Shown: in pieces, positions 7,268 to 16,003 of the stretch
How the letters are laid out: every line of letters starts with the position of its first letter
Numbering within the stretch: position 1 is the stretch's first letter
DNA from: Bacteroidota bacterium
GTDB lineage: Bacteria; Bacteroidota; Bacteroidia; Chitinophagales; LD1
DNA: 64,000 nt
NCBI GenBank assembly: GCA_947479455.1
Contig: CANJZE010000002.1
Coordinates: 162,222-226,221 of the forward strand
Direction: 5' to 3'
Made by a program: the position numbers and the translations under genes
The notes under the pieces: generated by a model
The model's database searches: none
Seen by the model: the letters and a program-made list of their open reading frames with translations, nothing else
What the model was told of the DNA's origin: nothing

Positions 7268-7360
7268 ATGAGCGGTAACAATGATAACGCCCTTCTCGAA
7301 ACTTTTTTCGATGGAGTAATTGCTATTACTTTAGGCATTGACAAAACGTTTTATCTTTGA
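7268..7360 (+). pseudogene. Possible TMEM175 (DUF1211) N-terminal remnant
   Basis: A 30-codon frame contains NALLETFFDGVIAITLGID, which looks like the first-helix signature of TMEM175 potassium channels (RLEAFSDGVIAIxITL). It stops at a TGA where the predicted promoter of the following toxin-antitoxin pair begins. No continuation is visible. Could be chance, but the match covers the conserved F-x-DG-V-AI core. Confidence 0.35.
7330..7359 (+). promoter_or_regulatory. Predicted DUF433/DUF5615 promoter
   Basis: TATCTTTG at 7352-7359 is a perfect TAnnTTTG -7 box 16 nt before the ATG; TTTA at 7330-7333, 18 nt upstream, is a one-mismatch -33 element. Same -7 sequence and same distance to the ATG as for hicBA. 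Confidence 0.55.
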
Positions 7361-7375
7361 AATAAATACAAACCT

Positions 7376-7603
7376 ATGAATGAGTTTCTTCAATACATTT
7401 CTATTAATCCCGATATACGGTTTGGCAAACCATGTATAAGGAATACGCGCATTGCAGTAGTAGATATACTTCAATGGCTGGCATCAGGCATGAGTTTTCA
7501 GGAAGTATTAGAAGACTTTCCTTCTCTTAAAGAAGAACATATCCGCGCTGCCTTAGCTTTTGCTGCTCATCGCGAAATGCACACCAAACTTTCGGCTGCG
7601 TAA
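7376..7603 (+). CDS. DUF433-family antitoxin
   Basis: 75 residues. Typical DUF433 sequence: YISINPDIRFGKPCIRNTRIAV, DILQWLASGMSFQEVLEDFPSL, EEHIRAALAFAA, a winged-helix-like DNA-binding fold used as antitoxin for PIN-like toxins. Two bp separate its stop from the DUF5615 gene, and a strong -7 box lies 16 nt upstream. Expected to bind its toxin and autoregulate the operon. Confidence 0.85.
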   Translation: MNEFLQYISINPDIRFGKPCIRNTRIAVVDILQWLASGMSFQEVLEDFPSLKEEHIRAALAFAAHREMHTKLSAA

Positions 7604-7605
7604 CC

Positions 7606-7941
7606 ATGAAATTATTGATAGATGCAAATTTATCGTGGCGCTTAGTTGGTTTGCTGCAAAATAATTTCGCGCAAATTACACACGTCATTAATACCGGTTT
7701 GAATGAATCTTCAACCGATACCGTCATTTGGAATTACGCACAACAAAACCATTACAGCATTATTACGAACGATGATGATTTCTATTTACTCGCATTAGCT
7801 AAAGGATTTCCGCCTAAAATTATTCTGCTTAAAACAGGAAACCAAAGTACAAAATACATTGCGGAAATATTAGTGAAGCACAAAACTGAAATAGAAAATT
7901 TTATGGCTAACGAAGAATATGGTGTCTTAGAAATTTATTAG
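7606..7941 (+). CDS. DUF5615 PIN-like toxin
   Basis: 111 residues. Acidic PIN-like pattern: N-terminal LLIDANLSWRL, central STDTVIWNYAQQN, TNDDDFYLLALAKGFPPKIILLKTGNQST. The conserved Asp residues (D6, the TNDDDF cluster) would bind Mg/Mn as in VapC-like ribonucleases; target RNA unknown. Second gene of a toxin-antitoxin operon with the DUF433 protein. Complete in length for the family. Confidence 0.85.
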   Translation: MKLLIDANLSWRLVGLLQNNFAQITHVINTGLNESSTDTVIWNYAQQNHYSIITNDDDFYLLALAKGFPPKIILLKTGNQSTKYIAEILVKHKTEIENFMANEEYGVLEIY

Positions 7942-8009
7942 ACAACCATGAGCCACAAGAAAGATTTACAGAAACAAACATCTAGTGTGTTTTCTTCCTT
8001 TCAAAAAAA

Positions 8010-9536
8010 CTACAACTCAAATTTTATTCCCTGTGCAAGCGGCAACTTTGTTCCGTAATTAATAGTGTTGGTTTGTCTGCGCATATAATTCTTCCATGCA
8101 TCGCTTCCACTTTCTCTTCCACCACCTGTTTCTTTTTCACCACCAAAAGCTCCGCCAATTTCAGCACCGCTGGTACCTATGTTCACGTTTGCAATTCCGC
8201 AATCGCTGCCGTTGGCAGAAAGAAAAGTTTCTGCTTCGCGCATGTTGTTTGTCATGATACTCGAAGACAAACCTTGCACCACTCCGTTTTGCAGCGCAAT
8301 AGCTTCATCAAGGGTTTTGTATTTCATGATATAAAGAACTGGCGCAAAAGTTTCGTGCTGCACAATGCTCATTTCATTCTTCGCTTCAATCACACACGGC
8401 TTAACATAGCAACCACTCTCGAAATTTTTTCCTTTCAATATCCCGCCTTCCACTAAAATTTTTCCTCCTTCTTTCTTTGCTTGTGCAATAGCATCTGAAT
8501 AAAATTTCACTGCTTGTTTATCAATCAGCGGGCCCACATGATTTTTTTCATCCAATGGATTTCCGATTTTAAGTTGTGCGTATGCTTTTACAATCCGCTT
8601 CTTCAACTCTTCATATTTGCTTTCGTGAATGATTAGTCTTCGCGTAGTAGTGCAACGCTGACCCGCAGTTCCCACAGCACCAAACACAGTTGCAACCATC
8701 GCAATATCTAAATCGGCATCAGGGGTAATGATGATAGAATTGTTTCCACCCAGTTCCAATAAACTTCTTCCTAATCGTGCGGCAACATTTTGCGCTACTG
8801 CTTTTCCCATTCGTGTTGAACCCGTAGCAGAAACCAATGGAATATTTTTATCGTTCGAAAGCAACTCACCAATTTTATAATCACCATTGATTAAACACGA
8901 AATACCTTCTGGTAAATCGTTACGCTTGAAAACTTTCGCCACAATATTCTGACACGCAATTCCGCACAACGGAGTTTTTTCTGACGGCTTCCACACGCAT
9001 ACATCACCACATACCCACGCCAACATGGCGTTCCAGCTCCAAACCGCCACAGGAAAATTGAAAGCAGAAATAATTCCTACGATTCCCATCGGGTGATATT
9101 GTTCATACATTCTATGATTAGGTCGTTCGCTGTGCATGGTTAAGCCATGTAACTGGCGCGAAAGCCCAACAGCAAAATCGCAGATGTCAATCATCTCTTG
9201 CACTTCGCCCAAACCTTCTTGCAAACTTTTCCCCATTTCATACGAAACCAATTTGCCGAGCGGTTCTTTTTGTTTGCGCAGTTCATCACCAATTTGTCTT
9301 ACAATTTCTCCGCGCTTTGGCGCAGGAATATTTCTCCAAACTGCAAATGCTTTTTGCGCTTCGCTTATCACTTCATGATACTGCTTTTCAGAAGTAGAAA
9401 TTACAGAGCCAATCAGTTTGCCATCAACAGGCGAAAAAGATTTGAGTTCTTCTGCCTTGCTTTTAAACCATTTGTTACCGGTAGAAGTTCCTGAATTACT
9501 ATTGGCAATGCCGAGTTGTTTTAAAACTTTTTTCAT
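8010..9536 (-). CDS. ALDH7-type aldehyde dehydrogenase (aminoadipate semialdehyde / piperideine-6-carboxylate)
   Basis: 508 residues, very close in pattern to human ALDH7A1 (antiquitin) and bacterial L-piperidine-6-carboxylate dehydrogenase. Landmarks: IPAPKRGEIVRQIGD, VGIISAFNFPVAVWSWN, ELGGNN with general base E261, GTAGQRCTT with nucleophile C295, and the C-terminal SGAEIGGAFGGEKETGGGRESGSDAWK segment in two parts. It would oxidise alpha-aminoadipate semialdehyde (lysine catabolism) with NAD, although ALDH7 enzymes also detoxify other aldehydes. Cytosolic. Monocistronic by context: 63 bp from the M1 peptidase gene upstream, converging on the toxin gene. No other lysine-degradation gene is in the window. 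Confidence 0.92.
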   Translation of the reverse strand: MKKVLKQLGIANSNSGTSTGNKWFKSKAEELKSFSPVDGKLIGSVISTSEKQYHEVISEAQKAFAVWRNIPAPKRGEIVRQIGDELRKQKEPLGKLVSYEMGKSLQEGLGEVQEMIDICDFAVGLSRQLHGLTMHSERPNHRMYEQYHPMGIVGIISAFNFPVAVWSWNAMLAWVCGDVCVWKPSEKTPLCGIACQNIVAKVFKRNDLPEGISCLINGDYKIGELLSNDKNIPLVSATGSTRMGKAVAQNVAARLGRSLLELGGNNSIIITPDADLDIAMVATVFGAVGTAGQRCTTTRRLIIHESKYEELKKRIVKAYAQLKIGNPLDEKNHVGPLIDKQAVKFYSDAIAQAKKEGGKILVEGGILKGKNFESGCYVKPCVIEAKNEMSIVQHETFAPVLYIMKYKTLDEAIALQNGVVQGLSSSIMTNNMREAETFLSANGSDCGIANVNIGTSGAEIGGAFGGEKETGGGRESGSDAWKNYMRRQTNTINYGTKLPLAQGIKFEL

Positions 9537-9599
9537 GTTTAAAAAATTGAGAAGGCAATAATAAAGAATAGAATGAAAGGGGAACTCAATCGTTGACGA

Positions 9600-12500
9600 C
9601 TATCCAACAAATCTTCTTATCAACTGCATAGGTTTTTGCATTTGCCATTTCAAGGTGAACGTAAATTTCTGATACCATTTAGTAATGCCCATTACCTTTT
9701 GGTTTTCGGAAATATTTTTGGTGGTTACAAGCGGTAGGTGAATCTCCACCATATCTTTTATCAAAACCAAACTCAAACCTACTTCGGCAGCCAGTTCTGC
9801 TTTTTTCAAATCGTTGAGTACAAGTGCCATGTTTGCAAATGGCTGAACAGGAAAAAAACGATGTGTAGTTGAAGTGATATTAAGTGAAGTCAAAAATTTA
9901 TTGGTTGCACCAAACGAAGTGAGCGAACGAAACGCGCCATCGGTCTTGGCAATTTGTCGTCCCAAAATATTATTACGTCCGTTGCGGTCTAAGTAATTTT
10001 CATCGAGCATGTAATCTTTTTGCAACCAGTAAGCGAAAGTGTTTGTAGTGCTGTTGCTCAAATAAAATTTTGGATTGGGTGCCGAAATATCATTCGAAGG
10101 TTTTGAGTTGATGATAAACCCACCCGCAAAAATGCGCACCGACAGTCCTTCATTTTTCTTTTTGTAGCTAATCGTAAAGTTGGCTTCGGCAGAAAGGTTT
10201 ACAAACGAATTTCCCTCGCGCAACGTTGCCTGCACGCTAAACGGATTGCGCGTAGTGTTTCCTTCCACGCGGTATTTTATTTCGTTTACGAAATATTTTT
10301 GCGCTTCTTTTTTTCCATTGTCAAAACGAATCCAGTCTACCCATGCAATTACACTGCGCATATTTAGCGAGTGTGTGTACGGTGAACGTGGGTCTTTCTT
10401 TTTGAACTCAACATTGATATAAGGTTCAATTTTATTGAACATTAAATTTTGCGGCTCGCTCAAATACGAGAAACGTTTGCCTGCCACACCAACGGTAATG
10501 CGCTGCATGTTATTGTCAGGATAAAAATTGTAACTCAATCTTCCAAAACCGATAAACTGTTTCGAGCCCGTGCCGAATGCCGGCACTAAAAGATAGTTGA
10601 ATTTGCGTTGAGGAATTAATGTGTTGTAAAACACAAATCCAATTTGAAATTTATCGTAGTAATTACCACCTATATAAGGCGCAAAGAAAACCTGTGTACG
10701 GTTTTGATTTTCTACAGAGCCTAGAAACTGAAAACGAAGTTTTTCAAAATGATGAGCAGCTTTGTTGAGTTTGTAAGTATTGTTCTTACGATTGATTTCC
10801 GGAATTTGCAACAACGGGTCAATTTGAATTTTGTCTCCGCCTTCAGTATTCACTTCAATGTTTTTCTTTCCCACAAAACCATCAACCCAAATCGTTCTGA
10901 GAATTGAATCGTGTTTCAAAACAGCAATAGAAACTGGAGAAACAATCTCTCCAACATTCTTTAAAGACACACTTGTATTACTTTGTAATTTGTAATTCGT
11001 ACTTCGTATTTTATAATCCACTTTCTTCTTCGTCTTTATCAAATCATCAAAAAACCAACTCAGGTTTTTTCCGGTTTCAGTTTCAAAAACATTGCGAATA
11101 TCTTCGGGCTGCGGGTGTTTGTATTTCCAGGTGTCGAAATATTTTTTCATTACTCTATCAAAAACTTCTGTTCCTAAATACGCTTCCAGATAACTGAAGA
11201 TGAGCATGCTTTTTCCATACACCATTACTCCGTAATTAAAGTCCGTAAACTTTGATGCTATTTGTTCCAATGCCTGGTCATAATTTTCACGCGCTTGAAA
11301 CTGATAGCCCAAATCGTATAAATATTTGTGGCGATATTGATTTACATCAAATGCCTTACCAATACCGTTTGAAATTCTACTCATCACTTTTTGATTCGGA
11401 TATTTGGTGCGGATGTATCGTTCTTCATAGTAAGAATTGATTCCTTCATCCATCCAAGCATGGTCGCGTTCGTTGCTGCCAAGCATACCATAAAACCAAT
11501 TGTGCCCTACTTCATGTGTAATTACATCATCCAATGAAAACGCATCGCGCTCCTCTCCTATTACTGTAACATTCGGATATTCCATTCCACCACCTGCACT
11601 AATGGTTCCATCGACAGCAGTAATCTGCTCATAAGGATATTCACTAATCCACTGACTGTAATAAAATATTGCATCGTGCAAATATTCCGGTGATTTGCTC
11701 CACAACTTCGCCTGATTATCGGTAAACAAACTCCAAGTGGTTACTTTCTTTTTACTATAAGGCAATTCCACTTCACCTTTCAATACACGAAAACGTTTAT
11801 CGGCAAACCATCCGAAATCGTGAATGTTGGTTTGTTTGTAGTTAAGTGTTTTAGTTTCTTTTGATGAAACAGGAAATTTTTGATTCGGATTATCTACGTA
11901 CGTAACAATCTTCTTGGTTGCTTCTGAAAGTGAATCGAGCCATTTTCTTTCGTCTTCATTTTGCAAATCGCCTGTAGCACCAACCACATAATTTTTAGGC
12001 AACGTAATGCTTACATCAAACGAACCAAACTCACTATAGAACTCTCCCTGGTCGAGATACGGAATGGCATGCCATCCGATTTTATCAAACACTGCCGGCT
12101 TTGGATACCATTGCGAAATCTGATAACTCTGACCAATGTGCCCCATGCGCGAAAAAGCTTCGGGCAATTTTACACGGAAGGGAGTAGTGATGCGAACACT
12201 CTCTCCTGTTCTTAAAGGCGCATTCAAATTAAGCTTTGCAATTTCAAGTGAAGCAGAATCATAATCCCATTGGCAAGCTTCAGCATTTATTTTAAAATCT
12301 AGATGGTCAATAAAACCGCGTTGCTCAGGTTTGCAGAAATAGAAATCTGTTTTTCCATTTTCTAAAAGTTGTTTGGCAAACGGTGTGGTTTGATCGCGGT
12401 AAGCATTAGGCCATAGGTGAAATAAAATATAGTTGAGCGGCTGCGGAGAATTGTTTTTGTAATCAATAGTTATAAAACCATCGAGCGAATGAAGTGTGTC

Positions 12501-12605
12501 GTTGAGTGTTACTTCAATTTTATAATCAGTTTGCTGCTGCCAGTAAACTTGTGATGAAGTAACAAGTGACGAGACGACAAGTAAAAGCGCGAAGAAATGT
12601 TTCAT
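9600..12605 (-). CDS. M1-family metallopeptidase with barrel-like C-terminal extension
   Basis: 1001 residues with signal peptide (cleavage around TSSQ). The M1 catalytic domain spans roughly residues 25-520: exopeptidase motif GGGMEYPN and zinc site HEVGHNW (H364, E365, H368) with E387 in WMDEGINSYYEE. After a linker at about 525-560 comes a beta domain, and from about 640 to the end the sequence is alternating amphipathic strands with aromatic residues (FFAPYIGGNYYDKFQIGFVF, GRLSYNFYPD), ending without a T9SS sorting domain. This looks like an outer-membrane-barrel or large beta domain fused to the protease. Part of the linker (531-541) is encoded by a heptamer tract. Probably cleaves N-terminal residues from peptides in the periplasm or at the cell surface. 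Confidence 0.88.
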   Translation of the reverse strand: MKHFFALLLVVSSLVTSSQVYWQQQTDYKIEVTLNDTLHSLDGFITIDYKNNSPQPLNYILFHLWPNAYRDQTTPFAKQLLENGKTDFYFCKPEQRGFIDHLDFKINAEACQWDYDSASLEIAKLNLNAPLRTGESVRITTPFRVKLPEAFSRMGHIGQSYQISQWYPKPAVFDKIGWHAIPYLDQGEFYSEFGSFDVSITLPKNYVVGATGDLQNEDERKWLDSLSEATKKIVTYVDNPNQKFPVSSKETKTLNYKQTNIHDFGWFADKRFRVLKGEVELPYSKKKVTTWSLFTDNQAKLWSKSPEYLHDAIFYYSQWISEYPYEQITAVDGTISAGGGMEYPNVTVIGEERDAFSLDDVITHEVGHNWFYGMLGSNERDHAWMDEGINSYYEERYIRTKYPNQKVMSRISNGIGKAFDVNQYRHKYLYDLGYQFQARENYDQALEQIASKFTDFNYGVMVYGKSMLIFSYLEAYLGTEVFDRVMKKYFDTWKYKHPQPEDIRNVFETETGKNLSWFFDDLIKTKKKVDYKIRSTNYKLQSNTSVSLKNVGEIVSPVSIAVLKHDSILRTIWVDGFVGKKNIEVNTEGGDKIQIDPLLQIPEINRKNNTYKLNKAAHHFEKLRFQFLGSVENQNRTQVFFAPYIGGNYYDKFQIGFVFYNTLIPQRKFNYLLVPAFGTGSKQFIGFGRLSYNFYPDNNMQRITVGVAGKRFSYLSEPQNLMFNKIEPYINVEFKKKDPRSPYTHSLNMRSVIAWVDWIRFDNGKKEAQKYFVNEIKYRVEGNTTRNPFSVQATLREGNSFVNLSAEANFTISYKKKNEGLSVRIFAGGFIINSKPSNDISAPNPKFYLSNSTTNTFAYWLQKDYMLDENYLDRNGRNNILGRQIAKTDGAFRSLTSFGATNKFLTSLNITSTTHRFFPVQPFANMALVLNDLKKAELAAEVGLSLVLIKDMVEIHLPLVTTKNISENQKVMGITKWYQKFTFTLKWQMQKPMQLIRRFVG
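10982..11016. repeat. In-frame heptamer tract within M1 peptidase gene
   Basis: Five 7-bp units (tttgtaa, tttgtaa, ttcgtac, ttcgtat, tttataa) inside the coding region, encoding YKIRSTNYKLQ at about residues 531-541, between the catalytic domain and the following beta domain. Confidence 0.8.
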
Positions 12606-12619
12606 GGTATAGAGGTAAT

Positions 12620-12647
12620 GAAACGAAAATAGAAAAATAGAAACGAG
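12620..12647. repeat. Degenerate heptamer tract upstream of M1 gene
   Basis: Four A-rich 7-bp units (gaaacga, aaataga, aaaatag, aaacgag) in the 48-bp spacer between the M1 start and the upstream lipoprotein gene. Weaker than the other tracts because of its A-richness. Confidence 0.4.
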
Positions 12648-12653
12648 ACAAAA

Positions 12654-13115
12654 TTACTGATGAATCGTCAACACATCGGTAGTAATGGTGTTGCTCTGAT
12701 TGCCCTGCCGGTCTTTTATATAGATGGTGTAAGTAGCAGTTTCTGTAATATGCGTGTCGTCAATAAAACCTTGAGCAGGTAGTTCAAATGCCTGATTACC
12801 TTTTATAATTATGTTGGCGTTATCTGGAGCTAACTGCGGAATTCGATACTCATACGTAACGCTGTTGCGACTATCCGTGCAAAAAAGATTTTTTGCATCA
12901 GGAGTGTTATCACCGAGGTCGCCATTGCCGTCAATAAATTCAAAAGTGATAACCACTTTGTCAGAATTCTTGAGAGCAGAAGATGGAGTAATGGAAACAA
13001 ATTTAATAGCAGGCACATGTGAAATTTCCTCCCGTTTCTTGGTAGCATCACTGCAACCCGAAAACATAAAAAGCAAAATTGTTGCCGGTAAAAAAAAGCC
13101 TAGCGCTTTCTTCAT
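12654..13115 (-). CDS. Small lipoprotein of DUF1501/cytochrome cluster
   Basis: 153 residues. Lipoprotein signal with lipobox FSGC, so the mature protein begins at Cys-21. The mature part is a single beta-sandwich-like domain: VKFVSITPSS-like strands (AIKFVSITPSSALKNSDKVV), an acidic turn FIDGNGDLGDNTPD that resembles a Ca-binding loop, and an Ig-like end TATYTIYIKDRQGNQSNTIT. Unrecognised beyond that. Last gene of a run of five minus-strand genes with 16-86 bp gaps that also holds a cytochrome-like lipoprotein and a DUF1501 protein, so it is probably an exported accessory of that complex. Confidence 0.7.
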   Translation of the reverse strand: MKKALGFFLPATILLFMFSGCSDATKKREEISHVPAIKFVSITPSSALKNSDKVVITFEFIDGNGDLGDNTPDAKNLFCTDSRNSVTYEYRIPQLAPDNANIIIKGNQAFELPAQGFIDDTHITETATYTIYIKDRQGNQSNTITTDVLTIHQ

Positions 13116-13131
13116 AATTCTTGAATAGATT

Positions 13132-14088
13132 TTACTGCCTTATAAAACTCCAAAACGTTTTGTAATAAAAAATAGTTTCTGTGCGTGGAAACTCAGTGTT
13201 GTTTGGATGGTGACCATCATTAACATAATAGCGAATAAACAAAGTATCGTGAGCAGGCAATGTACTCGCAGGTATTGTTGCTACTAAAAATGAATCTCCA
13301 CCGGCTGCAAAGTACGTTGCGGTGTAAGAACTTGCGCTGCTAAAGTCATCTTCCTTAGTTGAAATTTTAAGCTTGTTATAAGTAAGGTTGCTCATGCCTG
13401 TATGGTCATCACTTGCTTTCATTGCCATAAAAAAAGAAGTAACCGATAAAGGCACCACAAACGGACTATAAGGAATAGCAGTATCCATTCGGGTAGTTGA
13501 ATAATTGGTTTGATAATCGGTACTAATACCAAAAACTAGCGGAGAAATTACCGGTTCCGCATCGGGTTCAGTCATAATATTTCCTGAAATATCACGTGCA
13601 CCATGCATAATCCACGAAGCTATTAAGTTGATGCTTGAATCAGGAAGTGGTATACCAATACCATCTTGCGGCATGCGATCATCGGTAGTAACAAAACAGC
13701 AATTGGTAATGCGCTCGTAAAGCACCGAACGATTCGTATCATTTGGAATTACACGATACTTAAATTGATTAGCCACATTATTTTTATTGATAAGCGCATA
13801 AACCATTGTAGAAAAAGAAGATTGCGGTGTTCTAAAATCGGGTTCAAAATTTCCTACATGGCAGCCCGGCAGTGCGCAGCGCGTTGACAAAACTTTTTTG
13901 TGCACGTAAGCAATCGTAAGTGAATCTAAAGGCACACCATACAAAGTAGTATCACCGCGATGAATATCTTCATAGGGGTTATGCGGCACTACATTATTGT
14001 CAATGGTTTTATTGCACGCATTGATAAGCAACATACTCACTGTAAAAAATATTGCGCCTATAAAAAACAATCGATACTTCAAATTCAT
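13132..14088 (-). CDS. Cytochrome-c-like lipoprotein
   Basis: 318 residues. Lipobox LINAC gives an outer-membrane or periplasmic lipoprotein. Residues about 65-170 form a c-type-cytochrome-like domain: haem motif CALPGCH (C-x4-C-H rather than C-x2-C-H), LRT-like FRTPQSSFSTM, and a distal Met candidate in DDRMPQDG followed by LIASWIMHGARD. This layout matches the haem domains that accompany DUF1549/1553/1501 proteins in planctomycetes. The C-terminal half is a beta-sandwich (LTYNKLKISTKEDDF...ATIPASTLPAHDTLF). Lies 15 bp from the DUF1501 gene and 16 bp from the small lipoprotein, so co-transcribed. Haem attachment is an inference from the motif. Confidence 0.7.
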   Translation of the reverse strand: MNLKYRLFFIGAIFFTVSMLLINACNKTIDNNVVPHNPYEDIHRGDTTLYGVPLDSLTIAYVHKKVLSTRCALPGCHVGNFEPDFRTPQSSFSTMVYALINKNNVANQFKYRVIPNDTNRSVLYERITNCCFVTTDDRMPQDGIGIPLPDSSINLIASWIMHGARDISGNIMTEPDAEPVISPLVFGISTDYQTNYSTTRMDTAIPYSPFVVPLSVTSFFMAMKASDDHTGMSNLTYNKLKISTKEDDFSSASSYTATYFAAGGDSFLVATIPASTLPAHDTLFIRYYVNDGHHPNNTEFPRTETIFYYKTFWSFIRQ

Positions 14089-14103
14089 TTCCTGTTGTTT
14101 TAA

Positions 14104-15387
14104 TTAGGTGTATGCTTCGTTTAAAACTCTTCCGCTCAACATGCCTCCCGGTATATCTGAACCAAAGCCGAGTATATCAGCAACAGTAGGAACAATATCA
14201 ATCGTTTCTCCTTGAGGTGTGCTGAATACTTGACCTTGTTTAATTCCTGCACCTGCCATCAAACAAAATATTTCGCGACTCATAGCATCATTATTGTGAT
14301 CAAGTGCTTTTCTGCCATAAGCATCCACAACTGTATTAGGCAATTGGTTTCTTCCGTGTTCAGGTACTACAATTAAAACGGTATCATTTGCCAGGCCGCT
14401 TGTTGTTTGAATCGTATCCCACAACTTGTACAGTGCATAATCTGCCAACCCAATTGCATTTACATACTTGGTGTAATCAAAGTGCGCAATATCAATGTCG
14501 GTAATATTGATAACCGTAAGTTCGGGTTTAAATCGTTTCAGAATTTCAATACCAAAATAAATATTCTTCATGTCACCCGTCATACTAGCGCCTACTCCCC
14601 ATGGATCTTGAATAGTTGGCAATAGTGCCATCATGTCGTTCAAAAACAATTGCAGTTGTTCTGCATCGGCAAGAGAGTTTACCATTCCCGATGAAACTGC
14701 TTGTGTTGGAATTTTGAATTGGCCATTGGCAAAATCGCGCATCATATCGCACTTGGCTTTTTCTGCACTTGTAAACGAAACCGGGTTTGCCAACGAAGGG
14801 TATTGACTGAAAAATGAAATGGGTTGAATCATATTTGCGCCATAAGCTGCACCATATCCATCGAAAGTGCTATAGTTCAAATAAGGATACGGACCTAAGG
14901 AGTTGCTCACCCACCAGGTATTGAGTGCATTGTTAGTTGGCGAATTATGTTTGCGGTAATATTCAAAAACTGTAGGGAATGGAGGTGGTTGCTTTAGCTG
15001 AATAGATTGGTCGCTGTAAACGCCCGTTATTGCTGCCGCGTGTGCGTTGTAATGTCCGGTTGGTCCAGAAGCATATCTGAATTCTTTGAAAAGCGTTCCC
15101 GTATTTTGCAAAGGCGTTGAAGCCAGAGTGGGCAAGATAGTAACACCTGGTGCTATATCCGGTGTTATAGATTCAGTTCCGTTCAGCATGTTTCTCATTA
15201 GGTTTCCCTCTGCCTTTTGAACGCTCTCCAAATTTCTTACACCACCTGCAAACATACAAACCACTACGTGGTTGGCTCTACGCGTTCCACTACGTGCAAA
15301 CAATCTTCCGCTAGGCAGAATGTACGGCACCACCATACTTCCCGCTGCGGTGAGTGCTGCATTTTTTATAAACTGTTTTCTTTTCAT
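14104..15387 (-). CDS. DUF1501-family exported protein
   Basis: 427 residues. The N-terminus MKRKQFIKNAALTAAGS is a Tat-like leader with KRK in place of the twin arginine. The body belongs to the DUF1501/alkaline-phosphatase-sulfatase-like group: GPTGHYNAHAAAITG, a central INITDIDIAHFDYTKYV, and VLIVVPEHGRN...DHNND with candidate metal-binding His/Asp. The biochemical role of DUF1501 proteins is not established. It sits between two repeat-type lipoproteins upstream and a cytochrome-like lipoprotein downstream, the same partnership seen in planctomycete DUF1501 loci. The 86-bp spacer upstream is filled with two heptamer tracts. Confidence 0.8.
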   Translation of the reverse strand: MKRKQFIKNAALTAAGSMVVPYILPSGRLFARSGTRRANHVVVCMFAGGVRNLESVQKAEGNLMRNMLNGTESITPDIAPGVTILPTLASTPLQNTGTLFKEFRYASGPTGHYNAHAAAITGVYSDQSIQLKQPPPFPTVFEYYRKHNSPTNNALNTWWVSNSLGPYPYLNYSTFDGYGAAYGANMIQPISFFSQYPSLANPVSFTSAEKAKCDMMRDFANGQFKIPTQAVSSGMVNSLADAEQLQLFLNDMMALLPTIQDPWGVGASMTGDMKNIYFGIEILKRFKPELTVINITDIDIAHFDYTKYVNAIGLADYALYKLWDTIQTTSGLANDTVLIVVPEHGRNQLPNTVVDAYGRKALDHNNDAMSREIFCLMAGAGIKQGQVFSTPQGETIDIVPTVADILGFGSDIPGGMLSGRVLNEAYT

Positions 15388-15395
15388 GAAGAGAG

Positions 15396-15423
15396 TATTG
15401 AGTAGTTAGTATTGAGTATTGAG
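15396..15423. repeat. Heptamer tract upstream of DUF1501 gene
   Basis: Four units tattgag, tagttag, tattgag, tattgag ending 8 bp from the DUF1501 ATG, in its predicted 5' leader. Confidence 0.85.
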
Positions 15424-15442
15424 AAAAGGCATTTTAAAGTCC

Positions 15443-15470
15443 ATTGTCTAAAATCTATCGCCTATTGTCT
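15443..15470. repeat. attgtct-type heptamer tract
   Basis: Four units attgtct, aaaatct, atcgcct, attgtct ending 3 bp from the stop of the upstream lipoprotein gene. Same family as the tract in the SGNH signal peptide (4612-4646). Confidence 0.85.
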
Positions 15471-15473
15471 GTT

Positions 15474-15974
15474 TTAATAGTATCGGTATTCATCACTGGT
15501 CATTAACGAGTAGTAAATCATCTTTGGTGTTATGTCGACATTTTTTTCAATCATGTCTTTTACTTTCCATGCTTCAAATTCATTGGGCTTGCGATTGTAA
15601 AAACGCAGATAAGCATTTTGCACAAAAGCGGGAATATCGCTGCGCATAACCGTGTTGGATGGAATAAGCGAATTTGCCTGCTGCAAAAAGTTTTTAATAA
15701 TCATGTCCTCAATAATTTTTTTATCGCCTAACGACTGATAAGCAATGTCGAGTTTATTGAGTTGGTCGTTGGTAATGCTGGTATTATATAAATCGCTGTA
15801 AGCAATAGAAACAAACTGTGTAGTGGTTTTAAGCGTTTGCTTTTGCGAAGCAGTTTGATAAATCTCCTGTGTTTGCACTTCGTAGACATACCGTTTGTTG
15901 CAGCCGGTATACAACAACACAACAAACACCAGAAACACCATTGTCGAACCTCTGAATAGTTTAACCGTTTTCAT
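15474..15974 (-). CDS. Small lipoprotein with DUF4214-like segment
   Basis: 166 residues. Lipobox YTGC; mature protein from Cys-25. The C-terminal third, AYLRFYNRKPNEFEAWKVKDMIEKN...YYSLMTSDEYRYY, resembles one DUF4214/linker-like repeat (R-x-P-x-x-x-E-x-x-x-W ... S-x-E-Y). The gene upstream has three such segments, so they are probably related. 29 bp from that gene and in the same operon. Function unknown; likely a structural partner of the DUF1501 protein. Confidence 0.7.
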   Translation of the reverse strand: MKTVKLFRGSTMVFLVFVVLLYTGCNKRYVYEVQTQEIYQTASQKQTLKTTTQFVSIAYSDLYNTSITNDQLNKLDIAYQSLGDKKIIEDMIIKNFLQQANSLIPSNTVMRSDIPAFVQNAYLRFYNRKPNEFEAWKVKDMIEKNVDITPKMIYYSLMTSDEYRYY

Positions 15975-16003
15975 TGTATCTGTTTTTGTTGGTTTAAAAT
16001 GGT

